Below are positions 1 to 8,165 of a DNA stretch of 13,158 bases, piece by piece. The position numbers and the translations under genes were made by a program. The stretch is from Prasinococcaceae sp. CCMP 1430 (Eukaryota > Prasinodermophyta > Palmophyllophyceae > Prasinococcales > Prasinococcaceae): assembly GCA_013416795.1 (NCBI GenBank), contig RQSC01000806.1:129354-142511 (forward strand), in the 5' to 3' direction. The notes beneath the pieces are model-generated. The model saw only the letters and a list, made by a program, of their open reading frames with translations. It searched no databases and was not told where the DNA came from. Numbering within the stretch: the stretch's first letter is position 1; every line of letters begins with the position of its first letter.

Positions 1-1
1 G

Positions 2-1222
2 GGCGGCGAAGGCGCGGGCGGCGGCCACGTCCAGGGATGGCGCGAGGCTGCGGTCCGCACGGCGGCGGTGGAGCCGGGAAAAGTCTACCTGGTGCGTGGG
101 CGCGTCGCAGCTGCGCCCACCGCCGCGCTCGCCGCTGACGCGGCCGCGCTCGCTGGCGCCGGGCCGCGCGTGCTGCCGCGGCACTCATCAGGTGGGCACG
201 CCCATTGGCAACCTTGGGGACATCACGCTGCGCGCGCTGCAGACGCTCGAGGCCGTTGACCTGGTGCTCGCCGAGGACACGCGCCGCGCGGCACAGCTGC
301 TCGCGGCGTACGGCATCTCTCGCAAGGAGCTGCTGTCCTACCACGAGCACAACGCGGCTGCGCGCGCCCCACAGGTGCTCGCACGGCTCGCAGCGGGCTC
401 GAGCGTCGCGCTCGTGTCAGACGCGGGCATGCCCACCGTGTCCGACCCGGGAGCGGAGCTCGTCGCAGCCATGTGCGGCGACGTTGGAGTTGCGCAGGCT
501 GCGACCTCCGCGCCCGGGAGCGGCGGCGGCGGCGGCGACGTTGTGCCGGTGCCGGGTGCGAGCGCCGTGCTAGCCGCGCTCGCTGCGTCGGGGTTCCGCC
601 ATGGGCGCTCAGCGTTTGAGTTCGCTGGATTCTTCCCGCCAAAGGCCGCAGCGCGGCGAAAGGCGCTGCGCGAAGTGAGCGCGAGGGCGCACCCCGTGGT
701 GGCGTTCGCACCCCCGCACAAGCTTGCGGCCATCCTGGTGGACGCCAAGGAGGCTATGGGCGGAGACAGACGCGTTCTCGTGGCGAGGGAGTTGACGAAG
801 TTACACGGTGCGTGAGCGCAAATGCAAGTGCCTCTTCCGCCCCTTCCCCATTGCCCGCTCGCGCGCTCTCGCACTGACGCGCGCGCGACCCGTCGCATAC
901 GTGTGCCGTCGCAGAGGAGCTCTGGCGCGGCACGCTCTCGCAGGCGGCCGAGTCCTTCGCAGACGGGTGCAGAGGAGAAGTCACGCTTGTGTTCGACGCC
1001 GCGTCAGCGAGCCCCAGCGAAGGCGCCGGTCATACCGACGTCGTCGGCGGCAGCGCCGTCGGCGAAATCGAAGCCGCGCTTCGAGCCGCGCTAGCTGACG
1101 GCGAGCGCGTGAGCGCAGCGAGCCGGCGCATTGCCAAGGAGAGAGGCATCAGCCGCAGCCGGGTGTACGACATGGCCCTTGCCGTTCAGCAGGAGCACGA
1201 AGCAGAGCAAGGGCTCCAGTAG
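2..1222 (+). CDS. rsmI: RsmI-family rRNA (cytidine-2'-O)-methyltransferase, 5'-partial, three exons
   Basis: Exons 2-91, 192-807 and 915-1222 join in frame (about 337 residues seen). The first exon is open to the window edge, so the start and any transit peptide lie outside. RsmI uses S-adenosylmethionine to 2'-O-methylate the cytidine equivalent to E. coli C1402 in bacterial-type small-subunit rRNA; here it probably acts in plastid or mitochondrial ribosomes. Seen in the translation, in order: KVYL joined to VGTPIGNLGDITLRAL, then LAEDTRRA, SYHEHN, ALVSDAGMPTVSDPGAEL, VPVPGASAVLAALAASGF, FAGFFP, and RELTKLHEELWRG recreated exactly across the second intron. A C-terminal helix-turn-helix-like tail (SRRIAKERGISRSRVYDMAL) matches the RsmI HTH region. 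Oddities are a glycine-rich insert before VPVPGAS and AFAPPHK where relatives usually carry a YESPHR-like segment. Family assignment is firm; organelle targeting is inferred. Confidence 0.93.
92..191 (+). other. RsmI intron (100 bp)
   Basis: Donor GTGCGTGGGC and acceptor ending CATCAG. Removal is phase 0 and restores the conserved N-terminal strand plus GTPIGNLGD motif of the family, which neither reading frame gives alone. Confidence 0.9.
808..914 (+). other. RsmI intron (107 bp)
   Basis: Donor GTGCGTGAGC and acceptor GTCGCAG. Removal joins a split glutamate codon and recreates the conserved LTKLHEELWRGTL segment. Without splicing the frame stops within this stretch. Confidence 0.92.
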
Positions 1223-1386
1223 CAAGCTCTAGCTAGAGAGTAGGGAGTAGTGGGGGCTGGATGGCGTCCTCTGGAGAGTCACCGCGACGCACTCGAGAGG
1301 CTAGGTGGCTATCGTAGCTGAGACAGGACACGTTGTACAAAATGCACGAGCCGCGGCTTACCGAGCGGCGCGTTGCCGCGCTCGAG
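1223..1386. other. Convergent 3' intergenic spacer (RsmI / RTF1)
   Basis: 164 bp between two convergent stop codons. It holds a perfect 12-bp palindrome, CTCTAGCTAGAG at 1227-1238, immediately after the RsmI stop. I see no TGTAA and no AATAAA signal, so the poly(A) sites cannot be placed. Confidence 0.6.
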
Positions 1387-3710
1387 CTAGATGCCGTGCC
1401 TGCTGCGGTACTCCTCGATCGTGAGGACGTGCGTGGGCACCTCCATCAGGTTGGAGCGCGGCGGCAGGTGCTTCAGCGTGTGGCCGAAGCCGGCCAGCGA
1501 CCCCTGCTCGCCCATCTGCGCATTGCCGTTTGCCACCATCTGCAGCCGCCCCATGTCAATCTTCAAGTTGGGGACATGCGACACCAGCGCCTCGAATGAG
1601 GCATCCACGCCGCCCTCGGGCGCTGCGGCATCCTCCTCGTCAGCTTCGTCGGCCTCGTCGCCGCTCGCACCGCCCTTGTTTTCGCCGTCGCTCGCGCCGT
1701 CGCGCTGCCTGTTGACGTTGAAGTAGCGCTGTGGCCTCGTCTTGCGCCGCGCGAAGGGGTCCTGCGCGTCCTCCATTCCCTCTTGCACCACCATGGAGCG
1801 CTCCGGATTGAGCTTCTTGCGGAGCGCGCCCCCCGCCTGATCCTGCTTGACAGTCCACTTCTTGTTGCGGTCATTGATCGACGACATCGACACTTTCTGC
1901 TTGCGCATCTCCTCGGCGCGCTCCTCCCACAGCCGCTCGTCGAGCGCGGCCAGCTGCGCACCCGTCTCCTCGGCCTTCTCCGCGTCGCCATCGGCCAGCG
2001 CGAGCTGGCGCACCTTTTCCAGGCGCGCCTTCTCTCGCGCGCGCCCCTCGCGCACAAGGCCCTTGGCGCGTTTCTCCTCGATCATGAGCTTGACGTCCTG
2101 CGCCTTGAACGTGTAGTTGCGAGCGGCGTCGAGCTGACGCTGGACCTTCTCCACGTCGCGCCGCGTGATCTCGCGGTTGGCCATGCCCATGAACTTTGTG
2201 AAAAAGTAGAATTCGGTGTCGAGGATGTCGAGGTTGTTGCTCACCTCGCGCATGGGCATGCGACGCTGATTCTCGCCCATTGAGACCATCAGGTACAGCG
2301 TCGTCGTCTTGTCCCTGTTCTCGCGCCCGCCGAACGCATATTGTTTGCCCACCTCGTCTTCGCGGTTGACGACGTCTGCAATCTGCACCAGCCGGTACAT
2401 GTGCTCGCCGTCCTGATTCGCGCCGATGTGCACGCGCACCATCGCGTTTTTCACGGCCTCCTCGAAGAACGGCTGGTCGACCCACTGTGCCAGTTTGTCG
2501 CGGCTGAGCATGATCTTGCGGAAGTCGTCGATGGTCGCCGGTGGCGAGTCCTCCTCAGGCTCGTCGTCGGAGTCGCGCCGCCCTCCGCGCCGCCGGCGGC
2601 CGCCCTCGCCCCGCGCCCGCCCGCCACGCGCGCCTGCGCCAATCAACTCCTCGTCCTCGTCCGACAGCTCCACCCCGTAGTCTTCGTCAGACTCATACTG
2701 CGCGCCACGGTCGTCGAAATCATCGTCGTCCACGCGCTCGCGTCCCGCGAGCTCGTCGTCGATGTCGCGCTGCCTGCGCTCCTTGGCCTTCTTGCGAGCG
2801 ACCAGGCCGTCGAGCGCAGTACGCGCCGTTGTCTTCTTCTTGGGCGCCGCCGCACGGCTGCGAGTCTTTGTCGCCGGGCGCTTCGCCGCTTTGCGTGCAG
2901 CACGCTTCAGAGAGAGGGGAGGAAGGTGGGTGGCGGGTGGGAGTGGGCGCGTGCGCGAGGGCGTGCGTCAGAAGGGGCAGGCTTGGCGACGTGCTGTGCT
3001 TAGGGTTACCCCAAACGTTCGCATCACCGCTAGGGCTCGCCGCAGCCGTGCAAGCTGTGGGCCGCGCACTGCCCCATGGGCGCAGCAGCCACAGCGCCGG
3101 GTCCTAAGACCACACTTTGCTCGGCCCCGCGTCCCTTTCTTCAGCGCGCGCGCGCGCACAAGACAGAGATAGGCAGCGGCTACATCGCACAGGCGTGCGC
3201 GCACCGCCAGCACGCACGAGCTGTGCGGAGCGCACGCAAACGTACCGCCGCGTTCTTCTGCCTGCGGATATTGTTGGTGTCTCTCGTTTCCTGGCGCAGC
3301 TCCGCACGCCGTGCGAGCTCCTCCTCGCGGTCGAACTCATTCATCGCCATGAGTCGCGCGCGGTCGTCCTCATCGCCGAAGAACTCGTCGTCATACTCGT
3401 CCTCGCTGAGCAACGGGAGCTCGCCCTCGGACTCATCGTCGCTGGCGTCCCCTCCAGCGGCGCGGCGCTTCTTGAGCGGGCGCGCGCGCTTCGTCCCGCC
3501 CGCCGCCCCCTCGCCTTCCCCGTCGTCCGATGACGCCCCGCCGCCCATGTCGATGTCCTCGTCCGTGTCGCTCAGGCCCGCTCCGGGCCCCGCGCCCGCG
3601 CCGCCCTCGTCGTCGTCCGAGTCGTCGCCGATCGCGCGCCGGCGGCGCTTGGCGCCGCCGGCGCCGCCGCGCCCCATCTGCAGGAGCTCGGCATCGAGGT
3701 CGTCATCCAT
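1387..3710 (-). CDS. RTF1: RTF1, Paf1-complex subunit with Plus3 domain, two exons
   Basis: Exon 1 is 3710-3246 and exon 2 is 2904-1387, giving about 660 residues, close to animal RTF1 length. RTF1 belongs to or associates with the Paf1 complex on elongating RNA polymerase II. It binds phosphorylated Spt5 through Plus3 and promotes H2B ubiquitination. Seen: start MDDDLDAELLQMG, a basic KRRRR nuclear-localisation-like run, and a long acidic D/E/S-rich N-terminus. Next comes a charged segment (ALDGLVARKKAKERRQRDID) and an RG-rich patch. A Plus3 domain follows at about residues 281-400, starting DDFRKIMLSRDKLAQWV and including MYRLVQIADV and ILDTEFYFF. After it lie helical E/R/K-rich segments and a conserved-looking tail ending in SRHGI. 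The start is the first ATG before the acidic run, 516 bp from the divergent WD40 gene. The second exon has no ATG near its 5' end, so it needs the upstream exon. Confidence 0.92.
2905..3245 (-). other. RTF1 intron (341 bp)
   Basis: On the minus strand the donor is GTACGTTTGC and the acceptor is a pyrimidine-rich tract ending CTCTGAAG. Splicing is phase 0 and joins QKNAA to RAARK. It contains a short alternating GC run (about 3140-3154). The exact acceptor is inferred from frame and pyrimidine tract. Confidence 0.78.
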
Positions 3711-3774
3711 GGCCGGCGCCGGCGAGGGGATGGGCTGACGCAGCAAGGGGAACGGGTTGGGGCTGCGAGCGCGA

Positions 3775-3821
3775 GGGGAGGGGTTGGGTGGGTTTGGTGG
3801 GTGGGTGGGTTGGTGGTGGGG
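3775..3821 (+). repeat. G-rich tract with G-quadruplex potential
   Basis: Repeated GGG and GGGG runs separated by one to five bases, mostly TGGG and TTGGG units. On the RTF1 strand it reads as a CCCA-rich leader close upstream of the RTF1 start. Quadruplex formation is a prediction from the run pattern. Confidence 0.6.
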
Positions 3822-3998
3822 CGCGCCCCGCGCGCCCTGTGCCCTCTGCGGGGAGCGCGCTGGCGCCCTTGCTTTGGCGCGCCGCGGAACCGCGCGCGCG
3901 CCGCGAAACGCTACGATGTGTTCTGAGCATCCAATAAAAACGCCGGGCATGCCCGAAATGCGCGCGGCACCGTTGCACTCGCGGCCGCCGCGAAAAAA

Positions 3999-4029
3999 GG
4001 AATTTCGGCTGATTTCCCACGAAAATTCC
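3999..4029. promoter_or_regulatory. Imperfect inverted repeat in an A+T-rich island
   Basis: GGAATTTCG (3999-4007) and CGAAAATTCC (4020-4029) form inverted arms differing by one extra A, around a spacer containing TGATTTCCCAC. It sits in the only clearly A+T-rich stretch of the divergent promoter, so it is a candidate dyad binding site. No known factor is assigned. Confidence 0.4.
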
Positions 4030-4170
4030 ACGAGAAAAGCGGAGGCGGAAAATTTTTTGAGGTTTATCAAGTGTAGGGTCTGATCACCCGCCCCCGGCCC
4101 GGCCCCGCCCCCCGCGAGCGTGTTTCGCCGCCCGCGGATTTTGAATTTTTCCGAGCGCGCGCGTGCACGC

Positions 4171-4220
4171 GGGGGGGAGGGGGGAGGGGGGAGGGGGGAG
4201 AAGGGGGGAAGGAGGGGGGG
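4171..4220 (+). repeat. 50-bp homopurine tract
   Basis: Fifty consecutive purines, mainly GGGGGGA units, ending seven bases before the ATG at 4227. Such tracts can form triplex or quadruplex structures. Read on the opposite strand it is a long polypyrimidine run. It may lie in the WD40 gene's 5' UTR. Confidence 0.75.
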
Positions 4221-4226
4221 CAGCGC

Positions 4227-6371
4227 ATGCCGGCGCGGCGGCACTGCGCACCCTCGCGGCGCCCCCTTTTCAGCGGGGGCGAGGGTGCGCGGGAGCGAGG
4301 TCGCGAGGCCGTCGGGGCGCGGGAACGCGCGGAGGCGGCGCTCGCGCTCGCCTCCGGCGCGGTGGAGGTCCTGCCGCGGGCAAGCGCCGCGCGAGCGCGA
4401 CGCGTGCGCCTGTACCACGACGGCGAGGCCGCCGCGCGGCCGTGGGGGGCGTGCGAATTCCTGCCCGGAGCGGCCGCCGAGATCCTCTTCTTCCAGCGGG
4501 GCAGCTCCAAGCTGCTGTTCGCGCGCCTGCCCGCCGCCGCCGCCGCCGCCACAGATGCAGCGGGCGCCGACGAAGACGAAAGTGAGAGCTCGTCGGGGCC
4601 GACGCACGACGAGGAGGAGCTCGTGTACGAGCTCGGCCACCACCGCGCGCCGCTCACGGCCTTCTGCGTGCTGCCGGACGCCGGCGTCGTGGCGTCGTGC
4701 GCGGCGGACGGGTCGCTGCGCCTGTGGAGCCTCGAGAACGGCCGCCCGATGGCGGCCGTAGACGACGCACACGACGGAGCGGGTGGCGGTGTGACGGCCG
4801 TGGCCGCGCTCGGGGCGGGCGCCGTCGCCACGGGCGGTGCCGACGGCTCGGTGCGCGTATGGAACACCTGGACCCGCGACGGGCCCCTGCTCGCGTTGCA
4901 GTTCGAGCTGCGCGCGGCGGGCGAGGGCGCCGCCGTGGCGTCGCTCGCGGCGCACGGCGATGGCATGCTCGCTGTCGGGTGCGCCGATGGCGAATTGCGC
5001 GCCTACGCGGCGGCCACGCGCGCGCATGTGCCCGGCAATGTCGACGCGCTGCATCGGCCGATCGCCGCGTGGCGCGTGGCCGCCGTCGACAGGCGCGCGG
5101 GCGGCGATGCGTCCATCGACGCGCTGAGCTACCGTGCCGACGGCGCGCTGCTCGCAGCGGCTGCGAATCCTGCGGGCGGCGCGGACGGAGCTGGGGCCGT
5201 GCGCGTGTACCACTGCACGGCAGGCGCGTGGACGGCGCTTTCAACGCACCTGTGCGACACCCGCGTGGTGCTCGCGCAGTTCCCACAGGTCGGATCGAAG
5301 CGCGCTCTGGAGTCGCTCAATGTTTGCGGGAAACACGGCCACCCCGTGGCGCTCTCTCGCGAGCAGCTGTGCGCGGACACCAACGACAGCATCGGCCGCA
5401 CGCAGAGCGTTGGCGCGGACGAGGACGACGCGCTCGCCGAGGCGCAAGCGCGCGCGTACGTGCAGCTTGACGACGAGCAGGAAGACGCGGCGCTCAACGT
5501 GCCGCAGCCGCAACAGCAGGACGCAGCGGACGCCGTCGAAGGGGCAGAAGTGGGCGGAAGTCACCTTGAGGTCGCAGATACTGACCCCGAGGCGGAGGCC
5601 GAGGACGTCCGCGCGCGCTCGCCGCCGCCGCTGCCAACCGAGCCACCGGCGCGGCTCGACCTGACGTCATGTCTTGAGCGCGGGAATGACATAGACGTGC
5701 CGCCGGGCCCGGTTGTGCGCCAAAGCCGCGGGGTCGACCCACCCGAGCCGGGCCGTGCGTACGCCTCCGGCGGCAGCGACAGCGGGCAGGCTGCGGCTCT
5801 GCTCGCCCGCGCGCAGGCGGGGGCGCGCTCGCAGCGCGCCCAGGCGCTGCTTGCGAGGGCGCGCGACGCCAAGTACGACCACAAGGCGGGAAGGAAGCTC
5901 GTCGATGGGCTGCACGAAGGTGCTGTGGACGACGGCAAGGATGCCGACGGCACTGTCGGTGGGGGCGGGGCGAGCGGCGAGAGCCAAGCGCGGGCGCTCG
6001 CGCAGGAAGGCCGCGTGGCCGCGGCGACAGCAGCAGCAAAGGCACGGCGCGAAGTCGCCTACGAGGGACTTACCAAAATCGTAGACGAGGTGCCCCCCGT
6101 GGTGCCAAGGAGGGTCAAGAAGCAGGTGGCACCGGAGTACAAGCAGGTAATGGGCCTCCCGCCGCCGGACTTCGGGGCGCTGTGGGATGACCGCGCAATG
6201 GCGCCGGTCGCGGGCGCCGCGCCGGTGGTGCCGCCGCCCCCTGCTCTGTTGCTTCGAGCTGCGGGGGCGGCGCAGGGCGACGGCGGCGCGGCCGTCCGAA
6301 GCGCCGCGACAGCCGCACGGCTGTGCAGGCCGTACACTTCACCGGAGCTGTTCGCGCCCACTCTGCTGTAG
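4227..6371 (+). CDS. WD40-repeat protein with long disordered C-terminal half
   Basis: One open frame of 714 residues. The N-terminal half shows WD40-like blades: LGHHRAPLTAFCVLP to DGSLRLWSLENG (about 136-171), VTAVAAL to DGSVRVWNTW (about 188-215), a weaker one around 235-262, and IDALSYRADGALLAAA to AVRVYH (about 296-329). Before them, a conserved-looking PWGACEFLPGAAAEILFF segment may be another strand set. From about residue 390 the protein is acidic, then Ala/Gln/Pro-rich and probably disordered. A basic patch (PRRVKKQVAPEYKQVMGLPP) near the C-terminus looks like a linear interaction motif. The clear blades are too few for a closed seven-blade propeller, so some are diverged or missed. 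The start is uncertain: CCCCTTTTCAG ending at 4273 could be a splice acceptor, in which case the first residues belong to another exon. Partner and function are unknown; a WDR27-like protein is one possibility I cannot confirm. Confidence 0.78.
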   Translation: MPARRHCAPSRRPLFSGGEGARERGREAVGARERAEAALALASGAVEVLPRASAARARRVRLYHDGEAAARPWGACEFLPGAAAEILFFQRGSSKLLFARLPAAAAAATDAAGADEDESESSSGPTHDEEELVYELGHHRAPLTAFCVLPDAGVVASCAADGSLRLWSLENGRPMAAVDDAHDGAGGGVTAVAALGAGAVATGGADGSVRVWNTWTRDGPLLALQFELRAAGEGAAVASLAAHGDGMLAVGCADGELRAYAAATRAHVPGNVDALHRPIAAWRVAAVDRRAGGDASIDALSYRADGALLAAAANPAGGADGAGAVRVYHCTAGAWTALSTHLCDTRVVLAQFPQVGSKRALESLNVCGKHGHPVALSREQLCADTNDSIGRTQSVGADEDDALAEAQARAYVQLDDEQEDAALNVPQPQQQDAADAVEGAEVGGSHLEVADTDPEAEAEDVRARSPPPLPTEPPARLDLTSCLERGNDIDVPPGPVVRQSRGVDPPEPGRAYASGGSDSGQAAALLARAQAGARSQRAQALLARARDAKYDHKAGRKLVDGLHEGAVDDGKDADGTVGGGGASGESQARALAQEGRVAAATAAAKARREVAYEGLTKIVDEVPPVVPRRVKKQVAPEYKQVMGLPPPDFGALWDDRAMAPVAGAAPVVPPPPALLLRAAGAAQGDGGAAVRSAATAARLCRPYTSPELFAPTLL

Positions 6372-6560
6372 GCGCGCGCTCGCTCGTGCTGTGAGCGGCG
6401 CGGCGCGTTCGATCGGTCGAGCGCGCGTAAGACTCAGCACAAAATCGCACTCGCTACGCTGCACCAAGTGCGCGCCCATGCAAGCGCACACGACTCGGCA
6501 GGTAGGTCAAGTATGCGGAGTCGCACGTGCAAAGTACACAGTCTCACGGACACGATGGCG
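6372..6560. other. Convergent 3' spacer (WD40 gene / methyltransferase)
   Basis: 189 bp between two convergent stop codons, with no reading frame or clear poly(A) signal on either strand. The two 3' UTRs must be very short or overlap. Confidence 0.55.
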
Positions 6561-7606
6561 CTACCTGTAGCTAGTGATTTCTTCGCCCTCGCGTGCGAGG
6601 CGCATTTCCAGCACTGCGATTCTCTGCGCGCGCGCGTGTGTGCACGCGGGTTGGATCGTGCGCAGAGTAAGTGAGTCGAGATCATGCATGCATACGCGCG
6701 AGCGCCTTTGCCGATATCGCGCGCTCTCACCTGCTCTGGGAAGAGTGCGTCGACGTCCGATGATTCTAGGCGCTCCATGAGCGGCGGGGGGGACTCCGGT
6801 CGCGGGCCGTCGGCCACGCAGCGCACCTCGCTCACGACAAGCCCCTCTGCTGCAAGGGCGTCATAGAACTCATGGTCATAGGTCTCGTAGCGGCGCTTGG
6901 TGTGGCCATACAGGACAACGCATCCGTCTCCGTCGACGCCCTTCCCTTGCGCTGCCTGCGAGCGCGCCGCGCGGCATATGCCTCCGAGCAGGCGCGGCAG
7001 GGCCTCAGTCCCTGCAGAGTCGTAGACCAGATCGGAGCCCAAAACGAGGTCCCAGCTTCCGGCTTGGATGGTCTCACCCGTCGCTTCGAACGCCTCGTGT
7101 GCTGCTGTCGACTTGCCGACATCATCGCTCTCGGCTTCGACCGCCCCTGCAGCTGCTGGCGTGCAAGCACGCAGCGCGAGCGTGGGCGCGCCTCCGCACG
7201 TCGTCCAGTCGCACTCCGCTGCGTGAACTGCGCCCAGCGTGAGGGGCGCTCGCCCGTCGGTGCGCTTAGCGGATGTGTTTGCTGCGATGTTACGCTCGAG
7301 ATGAGCGAGGCCACCGCCACTGGCGCGCTCGGTCGCGACGACGCGCGAGGCTTCGCAGTTGTGCGCGACGGTCACTGCGAGCCATCCGCACCCGGCGCCC
7401 AGCTCAACGACGCGTGCGCCCTCCCCAAGCTTGCGCGCATATCGCCACTCCTCGCCTCGCGCGGCCGCATCGGCGGCGTCGAGGGCCAGGAAACGCGCGA
7501 CAGTGCGCGCGGCTCCCCACACGTGGCCGCCAGTAGTAGACAGCGGCGCGTTCTCCTCGACGGCACACTCGAGGTCCCACGCGGCAAATGCATCAGCCGC
7601 CGGCAT
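6561..7606 (-). CDS. METTL21-type SAM-dependent protein methyltransferase, two exons
   Basis: Exon 1 is 7606-6731 and exon 2 is 6623-6561, giving 312 residues. The family (Methyltransf_16) mostly trimethylates lysines on chaperones, elongation factors and similar cytosolic proteins. Seen: GGHVWGAARTVARFL (residues 27-41, the usual G-x-VW-x-A region), SAM motif I VVELGAGCGWLAVTVAH (66-82), an acidic ATERAS position after the second strand, SWDLVLGSDLVYD (184-196, the post-motif D-x-V-Y), and YGHTKRRYETYDHEFYDAL (233-251). The second exon adds RIAVLEMRLAREGEEI, which supplies the final beta strand typical of the family. The ATG at 7606 is chosen because the frame reaches only a GTG further upstream. 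An Ala/Glu-rich insert (about 143-182) separates the SAM core from the D-x-V-Y motif. The substrate cannot be read from the sequence. Confidence 0.87.
6624..6730 (-). other. Methyltransferase intron (107 bp)
   Basis: Minus-strand donor GTGAGAGCGC and acceptor GCGCGCAG, phase 0. Splicing joins FPEQ to RIAVLEMRL, recreating the C-terminal strand of the family. Retention would give an arginine/cysteine-rich tail with no family resemblance. Confidence 0.85.
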
Positions 7607-7842
7607 TGAGACGCCCTCTCCCCACCCCCTTGCGCCCCCCTCAACCACCGCTACCTATCAATGCTGCATTCACTTTGTGTGCGCTCGCTGCTCGCCGCCG
7701 CCTCTCGCACACCTCGCAGCCGCGCTCACCAGCGCGGCCGCCTGTGCAAGCGTGCCTGCGAGCAGCGCCTCACCGAGCGCCGCGTTGGCCGCGGCCTCCG
7801 CCTAGCCCCCGCCTGCGGCGGCAGTAGTCGCCGCCGCCGCCG
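7607..7842. other. GC-rich spacer upstream of the methyltransferase gene
   Basis: 236 bp ending in a GCC-repeat run just before an undetermined base at 7843. It presumably contains the methyltransferase promoter. On the minus strand an alanine-rich open stretch (about 7800-7732) runs into GTGAGCGCGG, which resembles a splice donor, so a fragment of another exon is conceivable. I do not call a gene. Confidence 0.4.
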
Positions 7843-7843
7843 N

Positions 7844-8165
7844 ACATCTTACGGTGAAGGGGTTGAAACCCTTTAAAACCTGAAAACTAAGCTTTGACCC
7901 AGGCCTACGCAAAATAGACCGGGTTGGGTGGGTGGGTGCGCGCGACAGCGCGCAAAGCAACAAGAGTGGCACACGCCGCGCGCGCGCCTCCTGCGCCAGA
8001 TATTTTGATTTTTGGCCGCCCAGGTGCGTTCAGGGAACGCGCTCGGGGAACGACCGGCCAACACTGCAATTCCACACGCGCTCGTGTGCAGACCCTCCTC
8101 TGTCCCGATAACCCATATTAACCGAGGCTGAATATGCCATTATCTTGAGGGGGTCTCGTGTTGCC
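7844..8165 (+). repeat. Repeat unit (M2-R-M1), about 322 bp
   Basis: The left edge (module M2, 7844-7863, begins ACATCTTACGGTGAAGG) is identical to 13139-13158. The middle holds repeat R (8045-8135). The right edge (module M1, 8140-8165, contains TTGAGGGGGTCTCGTG) is identical over 26 bases to 13104-13129. Just inside the left edge, AAGGGGTT and AACCCTT can pair around GA (7857-7873) with one bulged G. The unit is A+T-richer than the surrounding genes and has no coding frame of its own. Its limits are inferred from where identity with the right end of the window starts and stops. Confidence 0.65.
8045..8135 (+). repeat. Repeat R, copy A (91 bp)
   Basis: Reads identically to 8888-8978 in the same orientation by direct comparison. 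It contains a perfect hairpin (CACACG and CGTGTG around a 4-base loop) and the string CCCATATTAACCGAGG. The next five bases (GCCAT) are also shared with copy C. Confidence 0.9.

Larger units (their letters stand above)
3711..4226. promoter_or_regulatory. Divergent promoter region between RTF1 and the WD40 gene
   Basis: 516 bp between divergent start codons, presumably carrying both promoters and 5' UTRs. Going rightward it holds a G-rich tract (3775-3821), a CCAAT sequence (3931-3935) overlapping an AATAAA string, an A+T-rich island (about 3990-4075) and a pure purine tract (4171-4220). No TATA box is obvious. The regulatory role is inferred from position and composition only. Confidence 0.6.

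Noticed and set aside
2999-3008. Telomere-like TTAGGGTTA inside the RTF1 intron
   Set aside because: A single short occurrence with no tandem copies.
3711-5213. In-frame upstream extension of RTF1 exon 1 to give a 677-codon frame
   Set aside because: The extension is antisense to the WD40 gene and crosses the divergent promoter. The RTF1-like protein begins at the MDDDLDAELL start.
6434-6623. Unspliced C-terminal extension of the methyltransferase (404 codons)
   Set aside because: Splicing 6730-6624 gives a family-like final strand and a prompt stop. The unspliced tail is Arg/Cys-rich without resemblance.
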